A stretch of DNA of 64,000 nucleotides from DMER64 sp964554535 (GCA_964554535.1 CAZKPB010000009.1:20626-84625), one strand, 5' to 3'; positions 7,997 to 17,707 are shown, counted from the stretch's first letter. The notes: generated by a model from the sequence alone, not told the origin. Numbers and translations are program-made.

Positions 7997-9703
7997 ATGA
8001 AGAAAATACTGCTTTTCCTATGCCTGGGGCTTTGTACCACCCCTCTGCTGCAAGCCCGGCAACAACACCCTTTGCGTGAACGAATTTACGTGAGCACAGA
8101 CAAAGAATGTTACCTATGCGGTGAAAATATGTGGCTTTCGCTTTTCTGTTTTGACCTGGAATCGGGCACACCGTCCAATGCCAGCGCTGTGGCCTACATT
8201 GAATTGCAAGACCTTGCGCAAACCCGCCTGAGCGCCAAAGCCGCCTTGAAAAAAGGCCGAGGCAGCGCCTGCCTTGCCCTGCCGGCCAACCTGCCTACCG
8301 GCACTTACTGCCTTACCGTATATACCAGGTATCAGTATGCCGAGGCCCCCGGCACCCTCTTCCGCAAAATCATCACCCTGTACAACCCGTTGGTCAGTGC
8401 CCGTACCCAAACGGTAGCCGTGAACGATACCCTGCAACCCGCCCCTCAGACCTCACGGATGCAGGAAAGCTTCGGCTCGCTTGAGATACAGCCTTCCGCA
8501 CCCTCGGTGGCCCCGCGTCAGCCTTTTACCCTTACCATTACCAACCCCTTGGCACAAATCGCGCAAACCAGCGTATCGGTATACCGCACGGAAACGTTGA
8601 ATTACGTACAAAATTCCTCGGTGGCCCAGTACCTGCAGTCACTTTCCAAAGACAACCTTAAGCCTGTTTCCGGAAAGGAAACGGTAGACTATGCCGGTGA
8701 GATTCTGATGGGGCACATAGAAAAAGACCAGATTCCCGTCACCGACGTATCCAATTTAGGTCTGCGTGCCGGCCTGGCCATTGCCGGCCCCCAGATACAA
8801 TTTTTTCTGGGAGAGATATCCGAAAACGGACAGGCCCGCTTTTTCACCTCAAACCTTTATGGGGACGGGGTACTGGTGAGTCAGGTGACGTCTTCTGTGG
8901 ACAGCGGTCTGTACCGTCTGGTACTTGACTCTGTATTTGCCCACAAATTGCCGGAAACCCTTCCCACACTTTATATCAATCCCAATCAGAAAGAAGAGTT
9001 GCTGCAACGTAGTATGGACGTGCAATTGATGAACGCCTACCGGCTGGATACGCTGCACCGCGCCCGGCAACTTTTCCGCAACCTGCTTTATCAGGATGAA
9101 GGCGTGGAATATAAACTGGACGAATACACCCGTTTTCCCGTGATGCGTGATGTGATCATAGAATTTGTGAAGGAGGCACGCTGGCGCTCGGACAAAGACG
9201 GCGGACACCTATTGCAGGTAAGCATTAAAGATGCCCTTGGCGTGCCCACCTTTATGCCCGAACTGACCCAATCTCTGGTACTGCTGGACGGCATCCCGGT
9301 GAACGACCACGAAAAGATTTACAACTACGATCCCACTCAGATAGAAAGCATCACCCTATACCCGCACCAGTATGCCTATGGCTACATCTATTACAGTGGT
9401 CTGGTGTTTATCAAGACCTACAAAGGCAAGGCCGATAATCTGGATTTGGGTAAAACCGTACGTCTGCAGGATTTTCAGGGAGTACAAAGCCCCCGGGATT
9501 TTCTGAGCGGCACCACCACCGAACATTTGCCCGACATCCGTCCCACCCTGTACTGGAACCCATCGGTCACGTTACAGGGCGGAGAAAGCACTGCACTGCA
9601 ACTGCTTGCATCCGACTGCATTGGAGACTACACCATTGTGGTGGAAGGGATGACTGAGGACGGGAAACCGTTACGCAGCGTATCGCGCATTACCGTCCGG
9701 TAA
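7997..9703 (+). CDS. Secreted MG2-like beta-sandwich protein
   Basis: 568 aa with a signal peptide (MKKILLFLCLGLCTTPLLQA). Just after it, ERIYVSTDKECYLCGENMWL and LPTGTYCLTVYTRY match the macroglobulin MG2-type domain found in many Bacteroidetes proteins that sit beside TonB-dependent receptors. The C-terminal third contains a plug-like stretch (SLVLLDGIPVNDHEKIYNYD) followed by IESITLYPHQYAYGYIYYSG, echoing a receptor plug without the barrel. I used the ATG at 7997; a TTG lies one codon upstream. It is the last gene of the cassette and converges with the TolC gene, overlapping it by 14 bp. The function is unknown, perhaps periplasmic or surface docking for the receptor. Confidence 0.72.
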   Translation: MKKILLFLCLGLCTTPLLQARQQHPLRERIYVSTDKECYLCGENMWLSLFCFDLESGTPSNASAVAYIELQDLAQTRLSAKAALKKGRGSACLALPANLPTGTYCLTVYTRYQYAEAPGTLFRKIITLYNPLVSARTQTVAVNDTLQPAPQTSRMQESFGSLEIQPSAPSVAPRQPFTLTITNPLAQIAQTSVSVYRTETLNYVQNSSVAQYLQSLSKDNLKPVSGKETVDYAGEILMGHIEKDQIPVTDVSNLGLRAGLAIAGPQIQFFLGEISENGQARFFTSNLYGDGVLVSQVTSSVDSGLYRLVLDSVFAHKLPETLPTLYINPNQKEELLQRSMDVQLMNAYRLDTLHRARQLFRNLLYQDEGVEYKLDEYTRFPVMRDVIIEFVKEARWRSDKDGGHLLQVSIKDALGVPTFMPELTQSLVLLDGIPVNDHEKIYNYDPTQIESITLYPHQYAYGYIYYSGLVFIKTYKGKADNLDLGKTVRLQDFQGVQSPRDFLSGTTTEHLPDIRPTLYWNPSVTLQGGESTALQLLASDCIGDYTIVVEGMTEDGKPLRSVSRITVR

Positions 9704-10967
9704 CCTGCATATAGACGCTGCGGGAGAGTTGGTACTTTTTAAAGGCTTCCACCCGGTCGTCGTAACTGACCTGTAAAAGACCTTCTGCAGCCAGCAGTTC
9801 GGTAAGACTGACCGTACCGGCTTTGAAATATTCTCGGTTTAAGCGGGCGTTTTCTTCTGAAGCCTCCACAGAAACACAGGCCAGCTGCCATTGTTCATAT
9901 GACTCCACAAAAGAACCCCACGCCTGCTGAATCTGCATAAGTAACTGCTGGTGTCCGTCTTCCTGTTGAATTTCGGCCCGTTGCTGGTCAATCTTCTTCT
10001 GTTTGATGGCATAGGTGCCCCGCCACCAGTCAGAAATGGGTACCTGCACACCGGCCACCAACGCTCCATTCCAATGGTCCTTGTCCAGCAGGTTCTCATA
10101 GTAATAGGCCGCACCTACCGCCACTTTAGGCATATAGTTGCTGACTTCTATACGCTTGCGCAATTGCGCGGCCCGCACATTCACCTTGAGTAATTCATAT
10201 TCAGTACGCCCGGCAAGGGCTTCCAGCGGTTCCATATAATCATCCTGCGGCGCGGAGGGGATTATCAGGGAAGGCACTACAATATCAAAACCGTCCAGCG
10301 AATCCACGCGGTAACCCAACTGACGCGCCAACGCCATAGTACATAAAGAAATCCCGTTTTCCAGTTCTACATTCTGGCTCTTCAGCTTATTACGCTGCAA
10401 TACCACTTTGAGCACATCGTTCTGCCCCAGCACCCCGGCTTCTTTGCCACGGGTAACGTCCTTGTACAGCGAATCCAGTACGTTCTGCATAACGGCCACC
10501 GTCTTGCGACTTTCGTACAGGGTGACCAGTGTCCAGTAGTATTCATCTGTCTGGGCCAGCACCTGATCTTCACTCTGGCGGGTAAACAGCCGGCTGGCTT
10601 GAACCCCTACATTAGCCAGTTTATTGGAATACAAAATCTTGCCCCCCATAAACACCGGTTGCAACGCCATAGCGCTGTACAACATCCCGTTTTTCAAAAA
10701 GGCCATACTTCCCAGAACCCCAAGATCCAGAGATATAACGGGATTTTCGGCTTCAAACGCTATACCCACAGCCGACACATTGGGAAAAAAATACGTAAGT
10801 GCCTCTTTCTTAAGCAACACGGACGCTTCTTCCTGCAGTCGCATATCCTTTAGCACGGCATTGTGCTCCAACGCCATTTTACGGCAATCCTCCCAGGTAT
10901 AGGGTTGCGCTGACAATACCCCGGATATTGTAAAAATCAGTAAACAAATACTGCACAATTTTTTCAT
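9690..10967 (-). CDS. TolC-family outer-membrane efflux protein
   Basis: 425 aa. Signal peptide MKKLCSICLLIFTISGVLSA, then YTWEDCRKMALEHNAVLKDM, the usual start of the first TolC helical repeat. A second repeat begins near LEALAGRTEYELLKVNVRAA. Long coiled-coil stretches (KQKKIDQQRAEIQQEDGHQQ) and short beta segments complete the outer-membrane efflux fold. TolC trimers form the outer-membrane exit duct of tripartite pumps. The gene is third in the operon, 3 bp after the RND pump, so it is very probably the dedicated duct of this pump. The 3' end overlaps the convergent MG2-like gene. Confidence 0.9.
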   Translation of the reverse strand: MKKLCSICLLIFTISGVLSAQPYTWEDCRKMALEHNAVLKDMRLQEEASVLLKKEALTYFFPNVSAVGIAFEAENPVISLDLGVLGSMAFLKNGMLYSAMALQPVFMGGKILYSNKLANVGVQASRLFTRQSEDQVLAQTDEYYWTLVTLYESRKTVAVMQNVLDSLYKDVTRGKEAGVLGQNDVLKVVLQRNKLKSQNVELENGISLCTMALARQLGYRVDSLDGFDIVVPSLIIPSAPQDDYMEPLEALAGRTEYELLKVNVRAAQLRKRIEVSNYMPKVAVGAAYYYENLLDKDHWNGALVAGVQVPISDWWRGTYAIKQKKIDQQRAEIQQEDGHQQLLMQIQQAWGSFVESYEQWQLACVSVEASEENARLNREYFKAGTVSLTELLAAEGLLQVSYDDRVEAFKKYQLSRSVYMQVTGR

Positions 10968-10970
10968 AGA

Positions 10971-13900
10971 CTAAAGATTTTCCGGTTCCACAATATTCAT
11001 TTCCTTGTCTAATTTACGGAAGCACAACCAATAAGCTACGGGCAGTGCAAAAGTTACAAAGAACATGGCTGTCATTGCCCCAAAACAGATGGCGGCTGCC
11101 ATAGGAGCCCATAAGGTATCTCTACTTATAATCATTGGAATAACCCCCATAGACGCGGCGGCAGCCGTCAGAAAAATGGGGCGTATTCTGCGGCAACCTG
11201 CACGGAACGCCGCTTCTTTCACGGACATTCCGTTGGCGCGCAATTGCTCGGCATAGTCAAACATGATGATTCCGTTACGAACCACAAGCCCAATAAGACT
11301 TACCAGCCCCAGGTAGGAAGTCAGACTGAATTTAAGGTCCAGAATCCAGGTGCCCACAAAAGCCCCCAAAATACTTAGGGACGTGGACCCAAGTACCAGA
11401 AGGGCCAGTGATATCTTCTGGAAATGGAACAGCAGAATCATAAAAATCATAAATACTGCTATTCCCACGCCTTTCAGAATGCCGGGCATCAAGTCCTTGT
11501 CAGCGGCATAAGAACCACCGTACTCTACGGTGACACCCTCGGGAATGGGCGTACTGTCAATCACATACTGCACCTTGTCAAACACATCGGTAGAAATGCG
11601 CCCGTAGTCCAGGTCCATCATCAACGTAAGTACGGGAAATCCGTTACGGTGTACTATCTGCGATATCTCCCATTCCGGCGAAACAGTGGCAATCTGGCGC
11701 AGCGGAACGCTCACGCCGGGCACCAGACTGTTTACATATTCATTCTGCAACGCGGCCGCGGAAGGTTTATTGCCCTCCCAGTCGGTACGCAATTTAACCG
11801 GCAGCGAATGACCGTTTCCCCAAACACTGGTTACCGGCACACCCATATATTTGGAGGCCAGATTCGTCTGCAACAGCCCCGAGTTCACCCCCAGTCTGGC
11901 GGCACCCACTTCATCCAGATCAATACGTAACGCGGACTGGAAACCGCCGTAGTCGCTCCGCACCTGCGCCACATAGGGAATCTCTCTCATTTTGGGTAAC
12001 AGAGTATCCGCCAACTGCATCAGCAGCGCCTTGTCCGCGCCCTTGAGCCGGACTTCCACTTCATTGTTAGCCAGCAGAGAATAATCCAACTGCCTTACCC
12101 TTACGTAGGTATTGGCAAAATAATCCTTGAAGCGGTCCTGCAACTCCGGAACTATTTGTTCGGTAACTTTGGGAGAAGGCGTATTGACAATAAACTGCGC
12201 GTAATTGGACCCGGGCATTTGTGGGGTATAGGTGGCGTGAAAACGCGGAGAACCCTGCCCCATAAACGAGGTGACCGAGATAATTCTGGGATCGTCCTTG
12301 ATAAGCAGCCGCATGGAATCACACACCGCGGCCGTCTCGTCCAGAGAGGTGCCGGCTGGAAGATAGAATTCCACCACAAATTGGTTGCGTTGCGCCATAG
12401 GCATAAGCCGCTTGGGCAACTTCTGATACACATAGAAAGGCAGCGTCACAATAAGGGCCACCAACAGCAATACCACCGCGGGATGCTTAAACGCCTTGCG
12501 GAGGTTGCGCTCGTAAAAGCCTTCAAACATTTCCAGCATAGAGCGTCCCTGTCTACTCTTGCTGCGTTGCGCCTCGGCCACCTGGGCAAGGCCCTTTCGG
12601 ATAGTAAAATACTGTATGTAAGGAATATACAGCATGGAAATGAGCAGAGAAACCGTCAGCGTAATGGAGATGGTCCACGGCGCCATAAAGATGAACTCCA
12701 CAAAATTAGCGGGGAAGGTGAAGTAGAACGGGAAAAACGTAATACTAATGGCCAGCGTGGCCGAGAAAACCGACTTGAAGTACGTCCGTGCGGCCGTAAT
12801 GGAAGCTTTCCAGCGGCTCATTCCCTGGTCCAGCAAAGTCATATAGTTGTCCATCACCACTATACTGTCATCCACCACCATCCCCAGCACCACCAGCAGT
12901 GAAGCCAGGGTAACCGTGTTGATTTCAAATCCGCAGGCATACATAATGCCCAGCGAGATAAAAATGGTTATGGGAATAGACGTGGCGGCCACACCGGCCA
13001 CCCGTAAAGGCAACATAATGACTATCACCGCTATGACAGCCAGAATGGCAATCAACATTTCCCTCAGAAAAGTATAGACCGACGTGTTTACCACGTGCGG
13101 CTGGTCGGCAATGCGGTACACGCTCACATCTTCCGGAAGGTCCGCTTCAAACTCTTTCAGCACCTGGTTCACCTGACGGCCCAGGTCTACAATGTTGCGG
13201 TCCTTGGCCATTTCCATGGACAACAGCACGCATTTTTTGCCGTTGTTGGTAATGTAGCTGGACGCTTCCGTATATTCCCGCACCACCTTGCCTATATCCT
13301 TTATCCTCAATACGTTGCCCTCATTGTCAAAATAGATGATCTGGTCCTGGATTTCCTGTTGGCTGTGAAACGAATTGTCCAGATGAATGGGAATTTCTCC
13401 TGTCTGGGTGTCCATTGTCCCGGCCATGGTGGTAAAACCTCCGGTAAACAACTGGGCCATTACCTGTTGCGTAGTCAATTTGTACGTAGCCAGTTTGGCC
13501 TTGTCCAGATAAATGTTGATTTCTTCTTTCTGTTCTCCCAGCCGCCGCAAATTGCTGACAATGGACAGGGGACGCAGGCGGTCTTCCAGATTGTCCAGCA
13601 GGTCGGTAAGTTGCTGGTAGGTCTTGGTCTCACTCTCCAGCGTAATAAGAATGGCACTGGTTTTTCCAAAATCGTCTATTACCACCAGCGCCAACACGCC
13701 GGCCGGAAGTTGCGCCTTGAGCGTTTCCAGGTCAAGACGCAGCGACGCGAAAAATCCCTGAGGATCGTTCTCGTTCTCGTTCAGTTCCATCACAATGTAC
13801 ACCATCCCGTCGCGCGACATGGAGTACGTGGTGGATTTTTTGACTTGCTTATAGCTGAGAATCTTATTTTCAAGCGGTTTAGTCAGCTGCTCTTCCACCT

Positions 13901-14087
13901 GCTCCGAGGTGGCCCCGGGATAGACCCCCACCACCACCCCGTTACGGATAGTGAAATTGGGAAACTCCTGTTTGGGCATCTTGGGCAGGGCAAAAATGCC
14001 TATTCCTACCAGCAAGACCACCAGCAGCAGTACTATTTTGTGATTGTGCATTGTCCATTCCACAATGCCGTATTTTGATTTACTCAT
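10971..14087 (-). CDS. RND-family efflux pump, inner-membrane subunit
   Basis: 1038 aa, the full length of a hydrophobe/amphiphile RND pump. TM1 is near residue 15-35 (IVLLLVVLLVGIGIF), a large periplasmic loop follows (PGATSEQVEEQLTKPLENKI), then TM2-6 with GMVVDDSIVVMDNYM in TM4, which carries the paired aspartates of the proton relay. The second half repeats this plan (TSLSILGAFVG, GLVVRNGIIMFDYAEQLR). The family exports lipophilic drugs, dyes, detergents or metabolites using the proton motive force; the substrate cannot be read here. The gene overlaps the adaptor gene upstream by 8 bp and is 3 bp from the TolC gene, so all three form one transcription unit. Confidence 0.93.
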   Translation of the reverse strand: MSKSKYGIVEWTMHNHKIVLLLVVLLVGIGIFALPKMPKQEFPNFTIRNGVVVGVYPGATSEQVEEQLTKPLENKILSYKQVKKSTTYSMSRDGMVYIVMELNENENDPQGFFASLRLDLETLKAQLPAGVLALVVIDDFGKTSAILITLESETKTYQQLTDLLDNLEDRLRPLSIVSNLRRLGEQKEEINIYLDKAKLATYKLTTQQVMAQLFTGGFTTMAGTMDTQTGEIPIHLDNSFHSQQEIQDQIIYFDNEGNVLRIKDIGKVVREYTEASSYITNNGKKCVLLSMEMAKDRNIVDLGRQVNQVLKEFEADLPEDVSVYRIADQPHVVNTSVYTFLREMLIAILAVIAVIVIMLPLRVAGVAATSIPITIFISLGIMYACGFEINTVTLASLLVVLGMVVDDSIVVMDNYMTLLDQGMSRWKASITAARTYFKSVFSATLAISITFFPFYFTFPANFVEFIFMAPWTISITLTVSLLISMLYIPYIQYFTIRKGLAQVAEAQRSKSRQGRSMLEMFEGFYERNLRKAFKHPAVVLLLVALIVTLPFYVYQKLPKRLMPMAQRNQFVVEFYLPAGTSLDETAAVCDSMRLLIKDDPRIISVTSFMGQGSPRFHATYTPQMPGSNYAQFIVNTPSPKVTEQIVPELQDRFKDYFANTYVRVRQLDYSLLANNEVEVRLKGADKALLMQLADTLLPKMREIPYVAQVRSDYGGFQSALRIDLDEVGAARLGVNSGLLQTNLASKYMGVPVTSVWGNGHSLPVKLRTDWEGNKPSAAALQNEYVNSLVPGVSVPLRQIATVSPEWEISQIVHRNGFPVLTLMMDLDYGRISTDVFDKVQYVIDSTPIPEGVTVEYGGSYAADKDLMPGILKGVGIAVFMIFMILLFHFQKISLALLVLGSTSLSILGAFVGTWILDLKFSLTSYLGLVSLIGLVVRNGIIMFDYAEQLRANGMSVKEAAFRAGCRRIRPIFLTAAAASMGVIPMIISRDTLWAPMAAAICFGAMTAMFFVTFALPVAYWLCFRKLDKEMNIVEPENL

Positions 14088-15129
14088 TAGTTACCGTCAC
14101 TTTTAAATTTTCACTGACTTTATGGTACCCGGATACAATCACACGGTCACCCAGAGCAAGCCCTTCTTTGATAATGATGCCGTCCGGCGCCAGATCCCCA
14201 ATGGTTACGGTACGCCGATGCGCCGTGTTCTGACTGTCCACCACCCATACAAAGTAACCGGCACCCAAATCCAGCGGAAGCACCGCCTGGTTGGGAACAG
14301 CCAGCACGTCCCGTGAAGGCAGATTGTTCAGATACGCCCGGCAGAGCATTCCCGGAAGCACTCCGCCCCCGTTGCCGTCCAACGCCACCTTAACGGTATA
14401 GCTGTGGGTAAGCAACTGGGCCTTCACTCCTTTTTCCACCACCCTTCCGGTGATTTCCCTGTCTCCCATGGCCGCCACCACAATACGTGCCTTCTGGCCT
14501 ATTTTGGTATAAAAAATCTCATTTTCAGGTACGGCCACGTTCACCACAAGCGTCTGGGTGTTCATCAGCGAGAGCACCGGCTGGTCGGGCAGGGCGTTGA
14601 GCCCCACTTCAATCATTTTCTTTCCAATCACCCCGTCCATGGGAGCCACCAGTTTGGCACTTTCCAGAGATTTGGCGGCAATCTGTTCCGAGGCCCGAGC
14701 CTGCTCCAGTTTGGTCTGTATATCCACAAACTGCACTTCCGGAATGCTGTTGGATGCATGCAGCAGACTCAAACGGTCGTAGCCGTCCTGAGCCTGTTTG
14801 AGTGTGGCCTGCGCCGTGGCGTAAAGATTCCGGAGCGATGCATCGTCCACGGTCGCCAGCACCTGCCCCTTTTTAACCGCCTGACCTTCGCTTACATACA
14901 CGGCAGCCACCTTGCCCGGGATGGGAAAACTCAACAATACGCTGCTGCTTTCCTCTACCATTCCAATATACTCTCTCTCGGTAAGCAGGCTGGATTCAGT
15001 GACGGTATATGTATGCACCGCCACTTCCTTGGGAGCGGTATCCGATTTCTTATTAATGGATTTGCAGGAAACGATGCCAGAAAACACACCTGCCGCCACC
15101 ATAACCATGAGCAAAAACTTAGTGTTCAT
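14080..15129 (-). CDS. RND efflux periplasmic adaptor (membrane fusion protein)
   Basis: 349 aa. An N-terminal lipoprotein-type signal ends VFSGIVSC. The barrel-sandwich (lipoyl-like) half-motifs are GKVAAVYVSEGQAVKKGQVL and, on the return strand, KLVAPMDGVIGKKMIEVGL. Between them lies an alpha-hairpin (LYATAQATLKQAQDGYDRLS). A beta-barrel and membrane-proximal domain complete the fold (YTVKVALDGNGGGVLPGMLC). Adaptors of this family join the RND pump to the TolC duct in the periplasm. It is the first gene of the operon, 22 bp downstream of a -7 element. Confidence 0.92.
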   Translation of the reverse strand: MNTKFLLMVMVAAGVFSGIVSCKSINKKSDTAPKEVAVHTYTVTESSLLTEREYIGMVEESSSVLLSFPIPGKVAAVYVSEGQAVKKGQVLATVDDASLRNLYATAQATLKQAQDGYDRLSLLHASNSIPEVQFVDIQTKLEQARASEQIAAKSLESAKLVAPMDGVIGKKMIEVGLNALPDQPVLSLMNTQTLVVNVAVPENEIFYTKIGQKARIVVAAMGDREITGRVVEKGVKAQLLTHSYTVKVALDGNGGGVLPGMLCRAYLNNLPSRDVLAVPNQAVLPLDLGAGYFVWVVDSQNTAHRRTVTIGDLAPDGIIIKEGLALGDRVIVSGYHKVSENLKVTVTNE

Positions 15130-15150
15130 AACGGGTTGATATTATTATTA

Positions 15151-15158
15151 CAAAAGTA
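15151..15158 (-). promoter_or_regulatory. -7 promoter element of the RND efflux operon
   Basis: CAAAAGTA on the plus strand reads TACTTTTG on the minus strand, matching TAnnTTTG, 22 bp upstream of the adaptor ATG. Confidence 0.6.
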
Positions 15159-15179
15159 GTGATTTCCCAGTATAAACGC

Positions 15180-15187
15180 TATATTTG
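15180..15187 (+). promoter_or_regulatory. -7 promoter element of queH
   Basis: TATATTTG matches TAnnTTTG and lies 33 bp upstream of the queH ATG, in a divergent arrangement with the efflux operon promoter. Confidence 0.55.
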
Positions 15188-15220
15188 TTTTTGTCATATA
15201 AGTGTGTATTTCTGTAAAAA

Positions 15221-15799
15221 ATGTGTGAAAACAAGCCTTCTCTGCTACTTCACGCCTGTTGCGGTCCCTGCAGTACCACCGCGCTGGAACGTATGTGCCG
15301 CAAATACAATGTGACACTCTATTTTTACAATCCCAACATAGCCCCCCGTGAAGAATACCTGCACCGTATGCAGGAAGCCCGGCGTCTTGTGGAAGAAATG
15401 TCAAAAGACCTCCCGGTAACCTTTGTGGAAGGCCCCTACACCCCCGATTCTTTTCTGGAAGAAGTCAGAGGCCTGGAACACGAGAAAGAGGGCGGTGCGC
15501 GGTGCGCCCGCTGTTTTGCCCTGCGCCTGCGCCAATCGGCCCTGTACGCCCGAGAACACGGAATTGACCTGTTCACCACCACCCTCACGGTAAGCCCACA
15601 CAAGAATGCCGAGGTAATCAACCGCATAGGTGCTGAAATTGCGACCACCGGTGCCGGTGCGCCGGCCTACCTACCCAGCAATTTCAAGAAGGAGGACGGC
15701 TACAAACGCTCCGTGGAACTGTCCCGGCTTTACGGTCTGTACCGCCAGGACTATTGCGGTTGTGTCTTCTCAAACTACCATCTGCTTCAGAAAACTTAA
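15221..15799 (+). CDS. queH: Epoxyqueuosine reductase QueH
   Basis: 192 aa. QueH carries out the last step of queuosine tRNA modification, reducing epoxyqueuosine to queuosine; it is the non-orthologous replacement of QueG. The family cysteines are visible: LHACCGPCST at residues 11-20 (CC plus CxxC-like), GARCARC near 91, and DYCGCVFS near the C-terminus. These bind an iron-sulfur cluster and an adjacent metal. NPNIAPREEYLHR and TTTLTVSPHKN are conserved family segments. queA, an earlier step of the same pathway, lies at 34.3-35.6 kb but is not linked. Downstream, the DUF362 gene starts 16 bp later and could be cotranscribed. Confidence 0.9.
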   Translation: MCENKPSLLLHACCGPCSTTALERMCRKYNVTLYFYNPNIAPREEYLHRMQEARRLVEEMSKDLPVTFVEGPYTPDSFLEEVRGLEHEKEGGARCARCFALRLRQSALYAREHGIDLFTTTLTVSPHKNAEVINRIGAEIATTGAGAPAYLPSNFKKEDGYKRSVELSRLYGLYRQDYCGCVFSNYHLLQKT

Positions 15800-15815
15800 A
15801 ACTAAACATACGCCA

Positions 15816-16976
15816 ATGGATCGCAGAAAATTCTTTAAAGTAGTGGGTATAGGCGGGGCCGCTATGGCCGCCTCTTCATTTACCCCCAACACCGTAAATG
15901 CCATGAACGCCGTGTTGCCAGCGGATATACCGGCCACCAACATCAAGGACGCTCTGGCCTATCCCCGCAACGCCCACTCCATGCCCGGCAAATACAGGGG
16001 CAAAGTGGTCAAGATTACCAACCCACGAGCTGTGGATGACAACCAGGTACCTGTTGACAGCGTGGCCTACGATATGTTGGCCGAGAGCATGCTGCTGCTT
16101 ACCGGAGAAAAGAAACTGAAAAAAGCCTGGCTTCAGTTTGTGGGCCCAAAAGACCGCATAGGCATCAAAGTAAATCCTATCGGAGGCACCCTGCTGAGTA
16201 CCTCGCACGCAGTCACCAAAGCCATTATCAGGCAATTACAGGAAGCCGGCATACCGCTTGAGAACCTGGTTATCTGGGACCGTCGTCAGGAAGATATGGA
16301 GACAAGCGGTTTCACCAAAGAAAATTATCCCGACGTACGTCTGGCCGCCACGGAAACCATGGAAAACGGCAGTTTTTACGGTCAGGACGGAGAATTGTTG
16401 GGAGCCTCAAACATTGACAAGAGATGGTACTACTTTGCCGATGTGGAAGAAAAATACGACGCGTACACCATCCCCTATATGATTAACGAGGGCAAATACT
16501 CTTATTTTTCAAAAATCTGCACGCAACAGGTAGATAAAATCATTAACGTTCCCATTATGAAAAACGCCGGAACGGCCGTCACCATCTGCCTAAAGAACCT
16601 GGCTTTCGGTTCCGTCACCAATACCAGCCGCCTGCACCAGTACCACTGGCACTCGGCCTGTGCCCAGGTCTGCGCCTTCCCGCCCCTTAGAGACAAAGTG
16701 GTGCTCAACATTGCGGACGGTCTCATTGGCTGTTACGACGGCGGACCGGCCGCCAACCCGCAATTCATCTGCCGTTACAACACCCTGCTGGTGGGCTCGG
16801 ACCCCGTGGCCGTGGACCGCATTGGCCACAAGATGGTCATTGGCCGCCGTGTGGCCGAGGGACGCCAGAAAGAAGACACCCCCAAAGGAATCACCCAACT
16901 GGAAATGGCTCAGAAATACGGTCTGGGCGTGGCCGATATGGATGCCATAGAACTGATAGAAAGAAACTACGAATGA
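15816..16976 (+). CDS. DUF362 domain protein with Tat-type signal
   Basis: 386 aa from the ATG at 15816. An upstream in-frame extension would run inside queH in another frame and is rejected. The N-terminus MDRRKFFKVVGIGGAAMAAS has the RRKFF twin-arginine pattern, so the folded protein is probably exported by Tat. The core is DUF362-like: VGPKDRIGIKVNPIGG, NLVIWDRR, KIINVPIMKNAGTAVTICLK, and VGSDPVAVDRIGHKM near the end. Unlike some DUF362 proteins it has no ferredoxin CxxCxxC repeat here. The function of the family is poorly defined. Its stop overlaps the ATG of the next gene (ATGA). Confidence 0.82.
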   Translation: MDRRKFFKVVGIGGAAMAASSFTPNTVNAMNAVLPADIPATNIKDALAYPRNAHSMPGKYRGKVVKITNPRAVDDNQVPVDSVAYDMLAESMLLLTGEKKLKKAWLQFVGPKDRIGIKVNPIGGTLLSTSHAVTKAIIRQLQEAGIPLENLVIWDRRQEDMETSGFTKENYPDVRLAATETMENGSFYGQDGELLGASNIDKRWYYFADVEEKYDAYTIPYMINEGKYSYFSKICTQQVDKIINVPIMKNAGTAVTICLKNLAFGSVTNTSRLHQYHWHSACAQVCAFPPLRDKVVLNIADGLIGCYDGGPAANPQFICRYNTLLVGSDPVAVDRIGHKMVIGRRVAEGRQKEDTPKGITQLEMAQKYGLGVADMDAIELIERNYE

Positions 16977-17707
16977 ACCTCATCTGCTGCCTGCTCACAG
17001 GCATAATCACGTTGAGCGCCGGTCTGCTGGACGGTGTGGAAATCAAGAAACAGAAAGAATGGCCCGGAGAAAGCCTGTTCGGATTTATGAACGGTGGCTC
17101 GGAACTCTTTCTGGAGTACGGTTTTGAAACCATGATAGAACAGGAACTGACCTACGGCGGGAACACCTTCCAGTTGGAGTATTACGTTATGGAATCGGAA
17201 GAAGCCGCCTACGGTATTTACAGCGTGCACTGCTTCAAGTGCCTCCGCGCCGATTCGCTTGCCACGGCCGAGTGCACCATTCCCACCTACCTGCAGTTGC
17301 AACGGGGCTGCCTGTACCTGACCCTTGTGGCCCAGAGCCGCACCGCCGCGGCGCAACAGGCGCTTGACGTCCTGGCTGAGGCCATACTGCAGACCAATCC
17401 GCAGTTGGAAGCGCCGGACCCCGCCGCCGCGCCGCGCACCTCGGGACGAGACTACTATATCAGGGGAACCCTGGGGCTTTCCTCGGCCTACAGCAGCTGG
17501 GAACACTTTTTCTATGACTTTGAGGACTTTACCATGTGGTTGCAGCGTCGTGAGGACAATACGTTCCGCGCCCAAGTGACTTTTCCCTCGCCCGAGGTTT
17601 GTGACGCTTTCTGCGCCCAGGAAATTCTCAAAGACCCCGACGAGCACGTCACCGTAACGCGTACCCTACCCGATAGTTGTATTATAGAGGAAACTCCGGC
17701 GGAATGA
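16973..17707 (+). CDS. DUF6599-like exported protein
   Basis: 244 aa. A short hydrophobic N-terminus (LICCLLTGIITLSAGLL) acts as signal or anchor. The conserved-looking core is SLFGFMNGGSELFLEYGFE, followed by LEYYVMESEEAAYGIYSVH and, later, YYIRGTLGLSS. This agrees with my memory of DUF6599 proteins, but I could not run a profile search. It overlaps the DUF362 gene by 4 bp, so the two are translationally coupled and likely work together outside the cytoplasm. No catalytic residues can be assigned. Confidence 0.65.
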   Translation: MNLICCLLTGIITLSAGLLDGVEIKKQKEWPGESLFGFMNGGSELFLEYGFETMIEQELTYGGNTFQLEYYVMESEEAAYGIYSVHCFKCLRADSLATAECTIPTYLQLQRGCLYLTLVAQSRTAAAQQALDVLAEAILQTNPQLEAPDPAAAPRTSGRDYYIRGTLGLSSAYSSWEHFFYDFEDFTMWLQRREDNTFRAQVTFPSPEVCDAFCAQEILKDPDEHVTVTRTLPDSCIIEETPAE

